From: Pseudogracilibacillus sp037071985
GTDB lineage: Bacteria > Bacillota > Bacilli > Bacillales > Amphibacillaceae
Assembly: GCF_037071985.1 (NCBI RefSeq)
Contig: NZ_JAXHDF010000006.1
Span: 124,001 to 188,000, forward strand
Length of the DNA: 64,000 nt
Direction: 5' to 3'
The position numbers and the translations under genes were made by a program. Positions 36,248 to 45,036 of the stretch are shown piece by piece (the first letter of the stretch is position 1; every line of letters begins with the position of its first letter). The notes below the pieces were generated by a model, which was not told the origin of the DNA, ran no database searches, and saw nothing but the letters and a program-made list of their open reading frames with translations.

Positions 36248-36502
36248 TAGGAAGAAAAAGGTTGCTCAAAACGAATTTAGTGTTGAGCACTTTGATGGAA
36301 TAAGGATTACTAGTACTAAATGTAACTAAGTATCTCTCCGATAAAAAGTTGACATCCTAACGGCAAGAGATTCGTTGGATATGTTACAATAATTAAAAAG
36401 TAAATTTAACATTTTTTACTAGACAAACTCGTCAGATTGTTTGAAGAATGAATTTTATATATTTCAATAGCAAATTAATTAACGAAAAAGGTAGGTAAAT
36501 AT

Positions 36503-37261
36503 ATGTTGGGGTATTATAGTAAGCTCTCTTCGGAGGTATATGATATAGATAAATATGTAGGATTTTCATTTGGAGATGTGGAATTTTATAGCGACAGATT
36601 AGCTTCTTGTACAGGGAAGATTCTTGAACCAGGGGTAGGTACGGGGCGTATTCTTATTCCACTATTGGAAAAAGGCTTTAAAATTGATGGTTTCGATGTC
36701 TCCAATGAAATGTTAAAAATATGCCGACGAAATTGTGAGAAAAGAGGACTGAATCCAAAACTCTTTGAAGGAAAAATGGAATCAGTTTTATTAGAAACGG
36801 AATATGAAGCTATCATTGTGCCAACAGGAACATTTTTACTATTACATAAAAGGGAAGATTCTCTTAATGCTTTAAGGAATTTTTATAACCATCTTTCTAA
36901 TGGCGGCAAGCTTATCATAGATATCTTTTTGCAAACGGACTTAACAATCGGTGATGTATCGACAAGAACTTTGGAAACTCAGAATGACGAGATGATCACA
37001 TTAGAGAGCAAGATAGTTGAGGTCGATTATATCAATCAATATACAGTTTCACATAACCGATACGAAAAATGGAATAACGGTGTATTAACACAGACAGAAT
37101 TAGAACGATTTCCACTTCGTTGGTATGGGATTGAAGAGTTTAAAACAATCCTTGAACAGATTGGTTTTGAAGATATAGTTATTTCTGCTGACTACAAAAA
37201 TAGGGAATATCCTACAAATTCATCCCAGACAATCACATTTGAAGCTGTTGCTAATAAATAA
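36503..37261 (+). CDS. Class I SAM-dependent methyltransferase
   Basis: A 252-residue Rossmann-fold methyltransferase. Motif I is ILEPGVGTGRILIPLLEKG, followed by the acidic end of strand 2 (IDGFDVSNEML) and a motif IV-like IIVPTGTFLLL. The substrate is not predictable; most such single genes act on small molecules. It has its own AAGGTAGG-type ribosome site and no functional neighbours. Confidence 0.85.
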   Translation: MLGYYSKLSSEVYDIDKYVGFSFGDVEFYSDRLASCTGKILEPGVGTGRILIPLLEKGFKIDGFDVSNEMLKICRRNCEKRGLNPKLFEGKMESVLLETEYEAIIVPTGTFLLLHKREDSLNALRNFYNHLSNGGKLIIDIFLQTDLTIGDVSTRTLETQNDEMITLESKIVEVDYINQYTVSHNRYEKWNNGVLTQTELERFPLRWYGIEEFKTILEQIGFEDIVISADYKNREYPTNSSQTITFEAVANK

Positions 37262-37322
37262 ATCTTTCATTATGAGACTTGTGTTTTAGGTGTATAACAG
37301 AAAACTGGAAGGAATTTAAAAA

Positions 37323-37781
37323 ATGAAAATTAATATAAGGAAACTTGATAAAAGCGATAAATTTCCAATGGAATTGTTGTTACTTGCCGACCCTTCAAGA
37401 GAAATTGTTGAAGGTTATGTCAACAGAGGAGCTTGTTTTATAGCTTATTTTGAACAGCAGACAATTGGTGTCTATATTTTACTTCCAACAAGACCTGAGA
37501 TAGTTGAACTTGTAAATGTGGCTGTCGTAGAAGAACAGCAAGGTAGAGGCATAGGTAAAAGGTTGGTGTTGGATGCAATTAGGGTAGCGAAGACAATGGG
37601 TTACAAAACAATTGAAATTGGAACAGGAAATTCAAGCTTAGGCCAACTTGCTCTTTACCAAAAGTGTGGATTTAGAATAATTGGTGTTGAGAGAGACTTT
37701 TTCGTGAAACATTATTCTGAGAAAATTTTTGAAAATGGTATACATTGCAGAGATATGGTTCGTCTATCTCAAGATTTGTAA
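37323..37781 (+). CDS. GNAT N-acetyltransferase
   Basis: A 152-residue single GNAT domain. The acetyl-CoA loop is EEQQGRGIGKRLVLDAI, followed by the YKTIEIGTGNSSLGQLALYQ helix and KCGFRIIGVERDFF typical of YvbK-like acetyltransferases. Substrate unknown. Confidence 0.85.
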   Translation: MKINIRKLDKSDKFPMELLLLADPSREIVEGYVNRGACFIAYFEQQTIGVYILLPTRPEIVELVNVAVVEEQQGRGIGKRLVLDAIRVAKTMGYKTIEIGTGNSSLGQLALYQKCGFRIIGVERDFFVKHYSEKIFENGIHCRDMVRLSQDL

Positions 37782-38217
37782 ATATAAAAGCTTTTAGCAA
37801 TCTAAGCTATAGTGGCACAAACAGAGTAGCACTTTTTAATGAAGGGTTTATTGATATTTAGTAAGATTCTCAAAAATCGAAAGGGGACAGTTTGCTGGAA
37901 AGATAAGTATTGGTAGAGACGGAGTTTACAGAAGGTAATTGGAGAGAGTATACTTGAACAAACCAAATGTACTAAAGCCGATGTCAATAATGGCAGAGGT
38001 TCTTTTAACTTTAATTGAATGAAATTTTTTATAAGTATAACATGAAGGAAAAGATAAATATGGAGGAAAATGGTATGTTTTCAACCTCTAGAAAAGATTT
38101 TGTAAACAAAATTATTATATAAATCTGGTGAAATTTTTCTTATATGTAGAAATATTAAGTGAAAAGTGTTTTATTATTAACTAACTATAAGAACCAAATT
38201 AAAAAGGTGATAATTTT
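37782..38217. other. Non-coding stretch
   Basis: This 436-base gap has no supportable gene. A 15-codon frame at about 38074 (MFSTSRKDFVNKIII) does follow GGAGG but ends immediately and is probably a relic. Confidence 0.4.
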
Positions 38218-38751
38218 TTGAGTAGTAAGATTGAAATAGAAGTTTATAATCCTCAATGGGAAATGATTTTTCATAAATTAAAAAGTGTTTTATGTAAGGA
38301 AATAAGTGAATTAGTAATAGCGATTGAGCATGTAGGAAGTACATCTGTAAAAGGGCTTGGAGCAAAAACTATATTGGATATAGACATTGTAATTAAGGAT
38401 TACAGTATTTTTCCTAGGGTTATTCAAGGACTTGAAAAACTAGGATATTTTCATCAAGGTAATTTAGGAATTGAAGAAAGAGAAGCCTTTGGTAGAAAGG
38501 ATAATTTAGTACCTTGGGGTGAAGAAAAAACAAATTGGATGGAACATCATTTATACGTGTGTCCTTTAAATAGTAAAGAATTATTTAGACATTTGGCTTT
38601 TCGGGATTATCTTCGCAATTATCCTAAAATAGCAGAGGAGTATGAACAACTTAAAAGAGAATTAGCAAAAACTGCTAAATCTAGGGAGTGTTATACCTTT
38701 GGGAAAGGAGAGTTTGTGAAGAAGGTTCTTGAAAAGGCAATCAATGATTAA
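38218..38751 (+). CDS. GrpB/UPF0157 family nucleotidyltransferase-fold protein
   Basis: A 177-residue GrpB-family (UPF0157) protein. It shows the family signature IEHVGSTSVKGLGAKTILDI (a nucleotidyltransferase-like G-S-x-x-V-x-G turn with D-I-D), then EHHLYVCPLNSKE and LAFRDYLRNYP. Function is unknown although some members sit as domains beside kinases or CoaE. The start is TTG 38218, 6 bases after AAGGTGAT. Confidence 0.85.
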   Translation: MSSKIEIEVYNPQWEMIFHKLKSVLCKEISELVIAIEHVGSTSVKGLGAKTILDIDIVIKDYSIFPRVIQGLEKLGYFHQGNLGIEEREAFGRKDNLVPWGEEKTNWMEHHLYVCPLNSKELFRHLAFRDYLRNYPKIAEEYEQLKRELAKTAKSRECYTFGKGEFVKKVLEKAIND

Positions 38752-38949
38752 AAAGTGAACCACTTCGTAATTATGTTACCTACAAAAAGTTACAGTTTGG
38801 TAAGGAGGATATCAGTATCGACTTAGGGATAGTAGATGAGCTTAGTCTATCTATTTAATAATTTTACAACTTCATAGTAATCATTAATCTAGGCTTTTCT
38901 CTTACTTTTTTAGTAACGAAAAAGTCATCCTTACTCTTATAAGTAATTA

Positions 38950-38995
38950 AAAGTACGAAAACCAAGTGACCCTCTCATCAAGGTGATCGTACTTT
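38950..38995 (-). terminator. Terminator hairpin with AAAGTACGATCAC stem
   Basis: AAAGTACGA (38950-38958) pairs with TCGTACTTT (38987-38995). Read on the minus strand it ends the cupin gene at 39011. The stem sequence recurs at 43610-43652. Confidence 0.65.
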
Positions 38996-39010
38996 CAGTT
39001 TGAGAGTCTG

Positions 39011-39550
39011 CTAGCTCCTTTCTCCTGCCATTGCGTCAGCTTTTGTTTGCTCGACTGTACCAAAAGGATGTTCAGGTGGCGCATAAATTGTATATAATTT
39101 AAGTGGTTCATTTCCTGTATTTGTTAAGTTATGCCATGTTCCTGCCGGTACCATGATGGCATCATCCTCACTGACTCGTCGTTGAAAAGTCAGATTATTT
39201 CTAGAATTACCCATTTGGACAAATCCTTGCCCTTCTTCAATTCGAAGAAATTGATCGGTATTAGGATGTACTTCTAAACCAATATCTTCTCCCACACCAA
39301 TACTCATTAATACGACTTGTAAATGGTCTCCAGTCCATAATGCATTTCGGAATGCACGATTCTGTTCGGCAGCATTCTCTATGTTAATGACAAATGGATT
39401 TTTTCCGTAATCTCTTAAATCAAGCCAATTGTTTCTATTGCCGTGTTGCCAAGTATTATACGGGTTCATTTGTTGATAGTGATGCATCGAGTTTCCTTGG
39501 AAGTTATACATCGGCATGTAGCCGTAATTTGGGTAAGGGGCATAGTACAT
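39011..39550 (-). CDS. Cupin protein with Tyr/Asn-rich N-terminus
   Basis: A 179-residue protein. The first 45 residues are rich in Tyr, Pro, Met, Asn and Gln (YYAPYPNYGYMPMYNFQG), as in spore-coat-associated Bacillus proteins. The rest is a cupin with complete metal motifs: LEVHPNTDQFLRIEEGQG and VPAGTWHNLTNTG. It resembles cupins found in spore-forming bacilli, so a coat location is possible but not shown. Confidence 0.8.
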   Translation of the reverse strand: MYYAPYPNYGYMPMYNFQGNSMHHYQQMNPYNTWQHGNRNNWLDLRDYGKNPFVINIENAAEQNRAFRNALWTGDHLQVVLMSIGVGEDIGLEVHPNTDQFLRIEEGQGFVQMGNSRNNLTFQRRVSEDDAIMVPAGTWHNLTNTGNEPLKLYTIYAPPEHPFGTVEQTKADAMAGERS

Positions 39551-39664
39551 TTTAATCCATCCTTTCTGATATTTAAAATTATCTTATGCATGATGTTTTA
39601 AAAAGGTACTTTGCCTATAGTAGGTGAAATTAAAGACATAGTAGGGAGCAATTTTAAGCGAAAT

Positions 39665-40057
39665 TTATTGAAAAGGTTTTGGACTTCTTTCTAACAGTCC
39701 TCTGAAATTATCTCTATAATAAAAAATTAGATACCCGTGCGTAATTACAAGTAGGATAGCTAATAACAGTAAGGAAGGATCTACAAATAAATGAAGTAAA
39801 AAAATATTTGCAACAATCGGTGATAATATAACGAGATTAAATGGAATGTATTGATTTAATATTAATAAAAGTCCACAGATGATTTCAATTGATTTTTCTA
39901 CAACTAACAAATAGTTAAACTCAAAGAGTGCCATTGCTTGCGGACTAGTAGAAATAAATGGTTCCATTCCAAAAATGACAAAATAACCATTTATTCCTGC
40001 ACCTAAAAAAACGACTCCTAGAAATATTCTGCATATAAACATAATTAGCTTACTCAT
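39665..40057 (-). CDS. DoxX-like membrane protein
   Basis: A 130-residue protein with four membrane helices in the DoxX/SURF4-like pattern (ICRIFLGVVFLGAGINGY at the start, then VEKSIEIICGLLLILN). Members are often tied to thiol or oxidative stress, but no role is certain. It has a good ribosome site (GGAGGTGAG) before the ATG. Confidence 0.7.
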   Translation of the reverse strand: MSKLIMFICRIFLGVVFLGAGINGYFVIFGMEPFISTSPQAMALFEFNYLLVVEKSIEIICGLLLILNQYIPFNLVILSPIVANIFLLHLFVDPSLLLLAILLVITHGYLIFYYRDNFRGLLERSPKPFQ

Positions 40058-40234
40058 CGTCTCACCTCCTTTCCATATTGTAATATAACAACTCGTAGTA
40101 AGTTGTTGAGAAATGATGAAACAATTCTAATTAGCTAATAGGTAATCTCCTAAAATGTAAAAAGTATCAAAATTTTTCATTTGAAATAAAACAAGTTGCA
40201 TGGTATATTTAGACTTGGAATTTTTATATGAATT

Positions 40235-40326
40235 TGGAAGTATAACCTCAATAATATGGTTTGAGGGTCTCTACCAGGAACCGTTAAATCCTGACTACTA
40301 GTATGTAATTGTAGTTGGGTTTTTTT
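40235..40326 (+). ncRNA. Purine riboswitch, guanine class, with overlapping terminator
   Basis: The conserved purine aptamer is clear: TATAACCTCAATAATATGG (J1/2-P2-L2), TTTGAGGGTCTCTACC (P2'-J2/3-P3), AGGAACCGTTAAATCCTG (P3-L3-P3') and GACTAC (J3/1). The specificity base in GAC-TAC is C, which pairs with guanine or hypoxanthine (adenine types have U). A terminator, CCTGACTAC (40290-40298) / GTAGTTGGG (40311-40319) plus seven T, uses the P3' and J3/1 strand itself, so aptamer and terminator exclude each other: ligand binding should allow transcription, as in pbuE. P1 looks short. It controls the MFS gene 62 bases downstream. Confidence 0.85.
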
Positions 40327-40387
40327 ATGTCTTTTAATAATTACTGATTAATTTATAGAAAGTGTTTTGTTTTAAAGGGGGATTTTG

Positions 40388-41569
40388 ATGAACTTTAAAG
40401 TTTTTATACTGGCGGCCACAGCTGTTATCGTAGGGTTAGTGGAATTAATTGTGGGTGGAATTTTACCGGTTGTTGCCAAAGATTTGGAAGTTACTTTAGG
40501 AACGGCAGGCCAATTAATTACTGTGTTTGCCTTAGTATATGCATTTTCTGGTCCTGTTTTATTAGCGTTAACGGCCAAAATGGAACGAAAAAAATTATAT
40601 TTGATTGCCCTTACTGTCTTTTTTCTTGGGAATCTAATGACGTATTTTAGTTCGACCTTCACGTTTGTGATGATCGCGCGTGTCATTATGGCTATGAGTG
40701 CAGCATTAGTAATCGTACTTTCTCTAACGATTGCCCCGAAAATTGTGACACCTGATCATCGTGCGAAAGCGATCGGTTTCATTTTTATGGGTGTAAGTTC
40801 CTCACTCGTTTTAGGGGTGCCGATTGGAATTGTACTTACCAATGTATTTGGATGGCGCTCTGTTTTTTTAGGAATCGCTATTTTGACGATTGGTTCGATT
40901 ATTCTTATTTCTATGTTTTTAGAAAAAATACCTACAGAAAAAGTTTTACCATTATCCGCGCAACTAAAAGCACTTGGCAATATTAAAATTGCCGGAGCTC
41001 ATTTAGCGATGATGTTCATGCTTGCCGGGCATTATACCGTGTATGCATATTTTACGCCGTTTTTAGAAACGACATTACATTTAGACTCCAATTGGGTAAG
41101 TATATGTTATTTTCTTTTCGGAATTGCAGCAGTATCTGGCGGTGCAATTGGTGGATCAATGGCTGATAGGATCGGATCGCCGAAAACTATCTTAATTGTG
41201 ATCAGTTCGTTTGCGGTAATGTTATTTATACTTCCATATGCAACATTTTCATTTATTGTATTCTTGGCAGGAATGATGATTTGGGGTGCATTAAGCTGGG
41301 CGCTTGCGCCGCCAATGCAAAATTATATTATTCAGACAGACCCGGCTTCTTCCGACATTCATCAGAGTATTAATAACTCTGCATTGCAAATCGGGATTGC
41401 TCTTGGCTCAGCAATAGGTGGTATTTCTTTAGAGCATCTCGAGTCAGTAGAAAGTACGGCTCATGTTGGTTCTGGCGTTGTTGTTATTGCATTTTTGTGT
41501 GCAATTATATCTATAATGATGTCACCTAGCATCTCTCGAACTGATCTTGAAGTAAAAGTAAACAACTAA
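40388..41569 (+). CDS. MFS efflux pump, PbuE/NepI-like purine exporter
   Basis: A 394-residue DHA1-type major facilitator with 12 membrane helices. It has FVMIARVIMAMSAALVIVLS and the GGSMADRIGSPKT loop between the halves. Sequence style and the purine riboswitch upstream point to the PbuE (YdhL)/NepI group of hypoxanthine, guanine or nucleoside exporters. ATG 40388 follows AGGGGG by 6 bases; a TTG just before is in frame but less well placed. It ends with its own terminator. Confidence 0.85.
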   Translation: MNFKVFILAATAVIVGLVELIVGGILPVVAKDLEVTLGTAGQLITVFALVYAFSGPVLLALTAKMERKKLYLIALTVFFLGNLMTYFSSTFTFVMIARVIMAMSAALVIVLSLTIAPKIVTPDHRAKAIGFIFMGVSSSLVLGVPIGIVLTNVFGWRSVFLGIAILTIGSIILISMFLEKIPTEKVLPLSAQLKALGNIKIAGAHLAMMFMLAGHYTVYAYFTPFLETTLHLDSNWVSICYFLFGIAAVSGGAIGGSMADRIGSPKTILIVISSFAVMLFILPYATFSFIVFLAGMMIWGALSWALAPPMQNYIIQTDPASSDIHQSINNSALQIGIALGSAIGGISLEHLESVESTAHVGSGVVVIAFLCAIISIMMSPSISRTDLEVKVNN

Positions 41570-41575
41570 AAAAAT

Positions 41576-41611
41576 AATAAGGCGATGTTTGAAAATTTTA
41601 TCGCCTTATTC
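41576..41611 (+). terminator. Rho-independent terminator
   Basis: Perfect stem AATAAGGCGAT / ATCGCCTTATT right after the MFS gene. Confidence 0.82.
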
Positions 41612-42234
41612 CAAAATAAATTAATCACTTCTCCTACATGTGTTTTACAATGTTGCGAAAGATGAAATGTTTCACTTGCGCTGCATTGTACTTTTAAAAA
41701 TAGACTTCTATTTCCTTCTGTACATTCCCTCGTAAAAACATCATATGATAACTTTTACTATGTTTTATTATAGTTGGTTGATGAATATGTGAACTATCCA
41801 TTGTTGTAATTCATTGAAAGAGTAGATACTATTGCTAACGAATAGAAATATACATACTACTAGCAATAAAGTAAAAAGTATTATTTAGTAGGATTCATTT
41901 TTTGCCTTATTTATGTAAATCAAATCCCTAGTTTGGCAATTTTTATTATGATTTAGAAGCCGGTTTATTAAATTGATTTATTTTATTGAAAATCTTTACT
42001 GATTTTGTGGTTAACATTAATGTTTCAAAAGAATTACTATGATAAAATAAAAATAAATCTAATTATTAGATTTAAAAAGGAAGAGGTGATGCTGATGGGA
42101 AGGTAAAAAGGTTTTGGGGTCTACCATGTTTTATTTTTAATAATAGAAAGACAACCATGAGCACTCATCGAAAAATTTATTACACACTAAAAAGATTGAA
42201 CCATAACCAGGAGGTGAATTCCTTGTGTCACTAG
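41612..42234. other. Long leader upstream of the CNNM gene
   Basis: No gene is seen from 41612 to about 42040. Next come a TATGATAAAAT-like -10 region, the dyad AAATCTAATTATTAGATTT (42055-42073), and a 5-codon frame MLMGR (42088-42105) with AGGAAGAGGTG directly before it. The rest, to 42210, is not recognised as a known riboswitch. The layout suggests a structured or translated leader. Confidence 0.45.
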
Positions 42235-43539
42235 ATGCAAGGATACTATTTGGAAATAGTTAATATACTTTTGGTTGCTATATTGATATTAATGACAGCC
42301 TTCTTTGTAGCAGCCGAATTTGCAATCGTTAAAATACGAATAACAAGAATTGATTATTTAATTAAATTAGGAAATAAAAAGGCTGTAAACGTTAGAAAAA
42401 TTCTTGATAATTTAGACGGGTACTTATCAGCATGTCAATTAGGAATAACCGTTACTGCATTAGGCTTGGGTTGGCTTGGTGAACCAACTGTAATGCGTTT
42501 ACTTACCCCACTATTTAAAGAACTTGCTTTAAACGAAACAGTTGTATCCATATTGTCATTTGCGATTGCCTTCTTCACCATTACTTTTTTACATGTTGTA
42601 ATAGGTGAATTGGCACCAAAGACAATTGCCATTCAAAAAGCGGAAGAAATATCATTTTTATTAGCAAAACCATTGATTTGGTTTTATAAACTCATGTATC
42701 CATTTATTTGGTTATTAAACGGATCGGCACGACAGTTTATTCGAATATTTGGTTTTAATCCAATAGCAGAACATGAAGTAGCTCATTCCGAAGAAGAACT
42801 GCGACTGATACTGTCAGAAAGTTACAAAAGCGGCGAAATTAATCAGACTGAAATGACATATGTTAATAATATTTTTGAATTTGATGAACGATTAGCAAAA
42901 GAAATTATGATACCACGGACGGAGATGATTTGTTTTTATCAAGAGGACAGTTTCGAAAAAAATATCGAAGTGGTATATGATGGTCAATTTACTCGATATC
43001 CAGTTGCTAATGGGGACAAGGATAACATTGTTGGATTAATTAATATAAAGGAAATGTTTACTGTAAAGCTTGATAGAGAAAAACCGATATCGATTGATAA
43101 GTATATTCGTCCCATTATTCATGTTTCTGAAGTAACTCCAATTAAACAGTTGTTACTTAAAATGCAGAAGGAAAGAATTCATATGGCTATCGTTAATGAT
43201 GAATATGGTGGGACTGCAGGTTTAGTTACCGTCGAAGATATTTTAGAAGAAATTGTTGGGGAAATCCGTGATGAATTTGATGTGAATGAAAGTCCGCTAA
43301 TTGAAAAGAAAGATAATAATACGATAATGGTATCTGGAAAATTGCAAATTGATGAAATTAACGACTTATTAGGTACAGATTTAGTTAATGAAGACATTGA
43401 TACCATAGGTGGCTGGATTTTTGCGGAAAAATTAGATGCAACTGTTGGGACAATCGTTGAATATAAAAACTTTCAATTTATTGTTGAGGAAATCGAAGGG
43501 TATCAAATAAAGAAAATAAAAATATTAGAAGATTTATAA
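42235..43539 (+). CDS. CNNM/CorC-HlyC transporter (hemolysin-like)
   Basis: A 434-residue protein with an N-terminal DUF21/CNNM membrane domain (FFVAAEFAIVKIRITRID, ACQLGITVTALGLGWLGEP, VIGELAPKTIAIQ), a CBS pair (from MIPRTEMICFY to EYGGTAGLVTVEDILEEIVG) and a C-terminal CorC/HlyC domain (VSGKLQIDEINDLLG). Bacillus relatives include the magnesium exporter MpfA (YhdP) and YugS/YrkA. The start is peculiar: the strong AGGAGGTG is 5-6 bases before TTG 42223, but that frame reads TTG-TGT-CAC-TAG and stops immediately before ATG 42235. Confidence 0.88.
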   Translation: MQGYYLEIVNILLVAILILMTAFFVAAEFAIVKIRITRIDYLIKLGNKKAVNVRKILDNLDGYLSACQLGITVTALGLGWLGEPTVMRLLTPLFKELALNETVVSILSFAIAFFTITFLHVVIGELAPKTIAIQKAEEISFLLAKPLIWFYKLMYPFIWLLNGSARQFIRIFGFNPIAEHEVAHSEEELRLILSESYKSGEINQTEMTYVNNIFEFDERLAKEIMIPRTEMICFYQEDSFEKNIEVVYDGQFTRYPVANGDKDNIVGLINIKEMFTVKLDREKPISIDKYIRPIIHVSEVTPIKQLLLKMQKERIHMAIVNDEYGGTAGLVTVEDILEEIVGEIRDEFDVNESPLIEKKDNNTIMVSGKLQIDEINDLLGTDLVNEDIDTIGGWIFAEKLDATVGTIVEYKNFQFIVEEIEGYQIKKIKILEDL

Positions 43540-43609
43540 AACTGGTTTTTATTATTACTTGAAAAGTTTTCTCTCTATTCGCAAAATATCTATTAGAAAT
43601 AAACTATAG

Positions 43610-43652
43610 AAAGTACGATCACTCCATAATTTTATGCGGAGATCGTACTTTT
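43610..43652 (+). terminator. Terminator hairpin with AAAGTACGATCAC stem
   Basis: AAAGTACGATC (43610-43620) pairs with GATCGTACTTT (43641-43651), with further CTCC/GGAG pairing inside and T-rich sequence after. It ends the CNNM gene and shares its stem sequence with 38950-38995. Confidence 0.75.
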
Positions 43653-43995
43653 AGCTTTTTCAGTTACTATTTTACTATCCTTCATCTAGCTATATAGACA
43701 TCTCGTTGATACTTTTTCTAAAATAAGTTAATTTCCTAATTTGACAACTAAATTTTATCAATTAAGGAAAAACTGCGAGTGGAGAGGTGGTATATTATTG
43801 AACTCGGTATAGGATTTAGCGTGTTCGATCGAAAAGATACCGTACAAAGTAGCTGGCGAATATAAGGTAGAATTGTTAGCTAATAACGATACCATCTAAC
43901 AGTTTTCGGAACTTAATAAAATAAGAGGTAATTTTACAAACCATACAATAAATGGTAATATTGTGCAAATGTCTAAAAGTTTTGGGGGTTTTAAA
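43653..43995. other. Non-coding stretch before a GNAT gene
   Basis: This 343-base gap shows nothing I can identify beyond the GGGGG-type ribosome site at its end. Confidence 0.4.
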
Positions 43996-44424
43996 ATGAT
44001 TAGAAAAGCTACTGAAAGTGACATTCGTCAAATGGCACAGCTGATGGGGGAGCTAGGTTATCCTACTACAACAGAAGAGATGAAAAAGCGTTTTACAAAA
44101 ATAAATTCTAGTAATCTATATAACACGGAGCTTGCGGTAACAAACGGAGAGATCGTAGGAATGATCGGTATGATTCTTGGGTACCATTACGAAAAAAATG
44201 AAAATTATGTCAGAATCGTTGCTTTAGTTGTTAAATCTGAAAGTAGAAAACAGGGCATTGGGAAAAAACTAATAGAATCAGCAGAAAAATGGGCAAGAAG
44301 CCAAGGCGCAAATCGATTAGTGTTAAATAGTGGTAATAGAAGTGAACGAGATGATGCGCATAAATTTTATACGAACAGAGGGTTTGAAGCAAGAGCCACC
44401 GGATATTACAAAACATTGATGTAA
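43996..44424 (+). CDS. GNAT N-acetyltransferase
   Basis: A 142-residue GNAT domain. It starts MIRKATESDIRQMAQLMGEL; the acetyl-CoA loop is ESRKQGIGKKLIESAEKWA, followed by NSGNRSERDDAHKFYTNRGF, typical of small-molecule acetyltransferases. ATG 43996 is chosen since GGGGG lies 7 bases before; an upstream in-frame start at 43963 has no site. It is followed after 45 bases by the nucleotidyltransferase gene. Confidence 0.85.
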   Translation: MIRKATESDIRQMAQLMGELGYPTTTEEMKKRFTKINSSNLYNTELAVTNGEIVGMIGMILGYHYEKNENYVRIVALVVKSESRKQGIGKKLIESAEKWARSQGANRLVLNSGNRSERDDAHKFYTNRGFEARATGYYKTLM

Positions 44425-44469
44425 AGATGAAGGGATTTTTAAAAAAGAGGAGAAAATGGAGATGGAAAA

Positions 44470-45036
44470 TTGATTAATGAAGAAGATGTTATTTTTTTAA
44501 TCGAAAAAGATACATGGATGATGGATGTATTAAAGTATGCAAAGTCTTTAAATCTGCCTGATTGGTGGATATGTGCCGGATTTGTACGTTCTAAAATTTG
44601 GGATATTGTGCACGGTTTTAAAGAAAAGACGTCTTTACCTGATGTCGATGTAATTTATTATGATGCTTCAGAAATTTGTGAAGCAAAAGATAAAAAATTG
44701 GAAGAGAAATTGTATTCACTTGCCCCCTCTATCCCATGGTCAGTAAAAAATCAGGCGAGAATGCATCTTATCAATAAAGTACCTCCCTATACTTCCGCGG
44801 TCGATGCAATGTCAAAGTTTCCTGAAACAGCAACATCATTAGGAATAAAGCTGGATGAAAATGATAATCTAGTGTTAGCCGCTCCACATGGTATTGAAGA
44901 TGCTGTCAACTTAGAAATTAAACCTACACCTTATTTTACGGTAAAAAAAGACCGAATGGCTATGTATGAAAAACGTATTAAAAATAAAGATTGGATTTCA
45001 AAGTGGCCTAAGGTCAAAATAAATCACGGAAAATGA
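44470..45036 (+). CDS. Nucleotidyltransferase family protein (DUF925/COG3575)
   Basis: A 188-residue protein of the nucleotidyltransferase-like COG3575 family. It has LPDWWICAGFVRSKIWDIVH followed by the acidic LPDVDVIYYD (two Asp as in nucleotidyltransferases), the WSVKNQARMHLIN block, and PYFTVKKDRMAMYEKRI near the end. Its biological substrate is unknown. It starts with TTG, has GGAGATGG upstream, and overlaps the HAD gene by 4 bases, so the two are coupled. Confidence 0.85.
   Translation: MINEEDVIFLIEKDTWMMDVLKYAKSLNLPDWWICAGFVRSKIWDIVHGFKEKTSLPDVDVIYYDASEICEAKDKKLEEKLYSLAPSIPWSVKNQARMHLINKVPPYTSAVDAMSKFPETATSLGIKLDENDNLVLAAPHGIEDAVNLEIKPTPYFTVKKDRMAMYEKRIKNKDWISKWPKVKINHGK

Noticed and set aside
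40235..40310. Adenine riboswitch, by analogy with pbuE
   Set aside because: The J3/1 specificity base is C (GACTAC), not U, which predicts guanine or hypoxanthine.
41612..42234. M-box (Mg2+) or yybP-ykoY riboswitch upstream of the CNNM gene
   Set aside because: I could not find the conserved core of either class by eye; only a dyad and tiny reading frames are visible.
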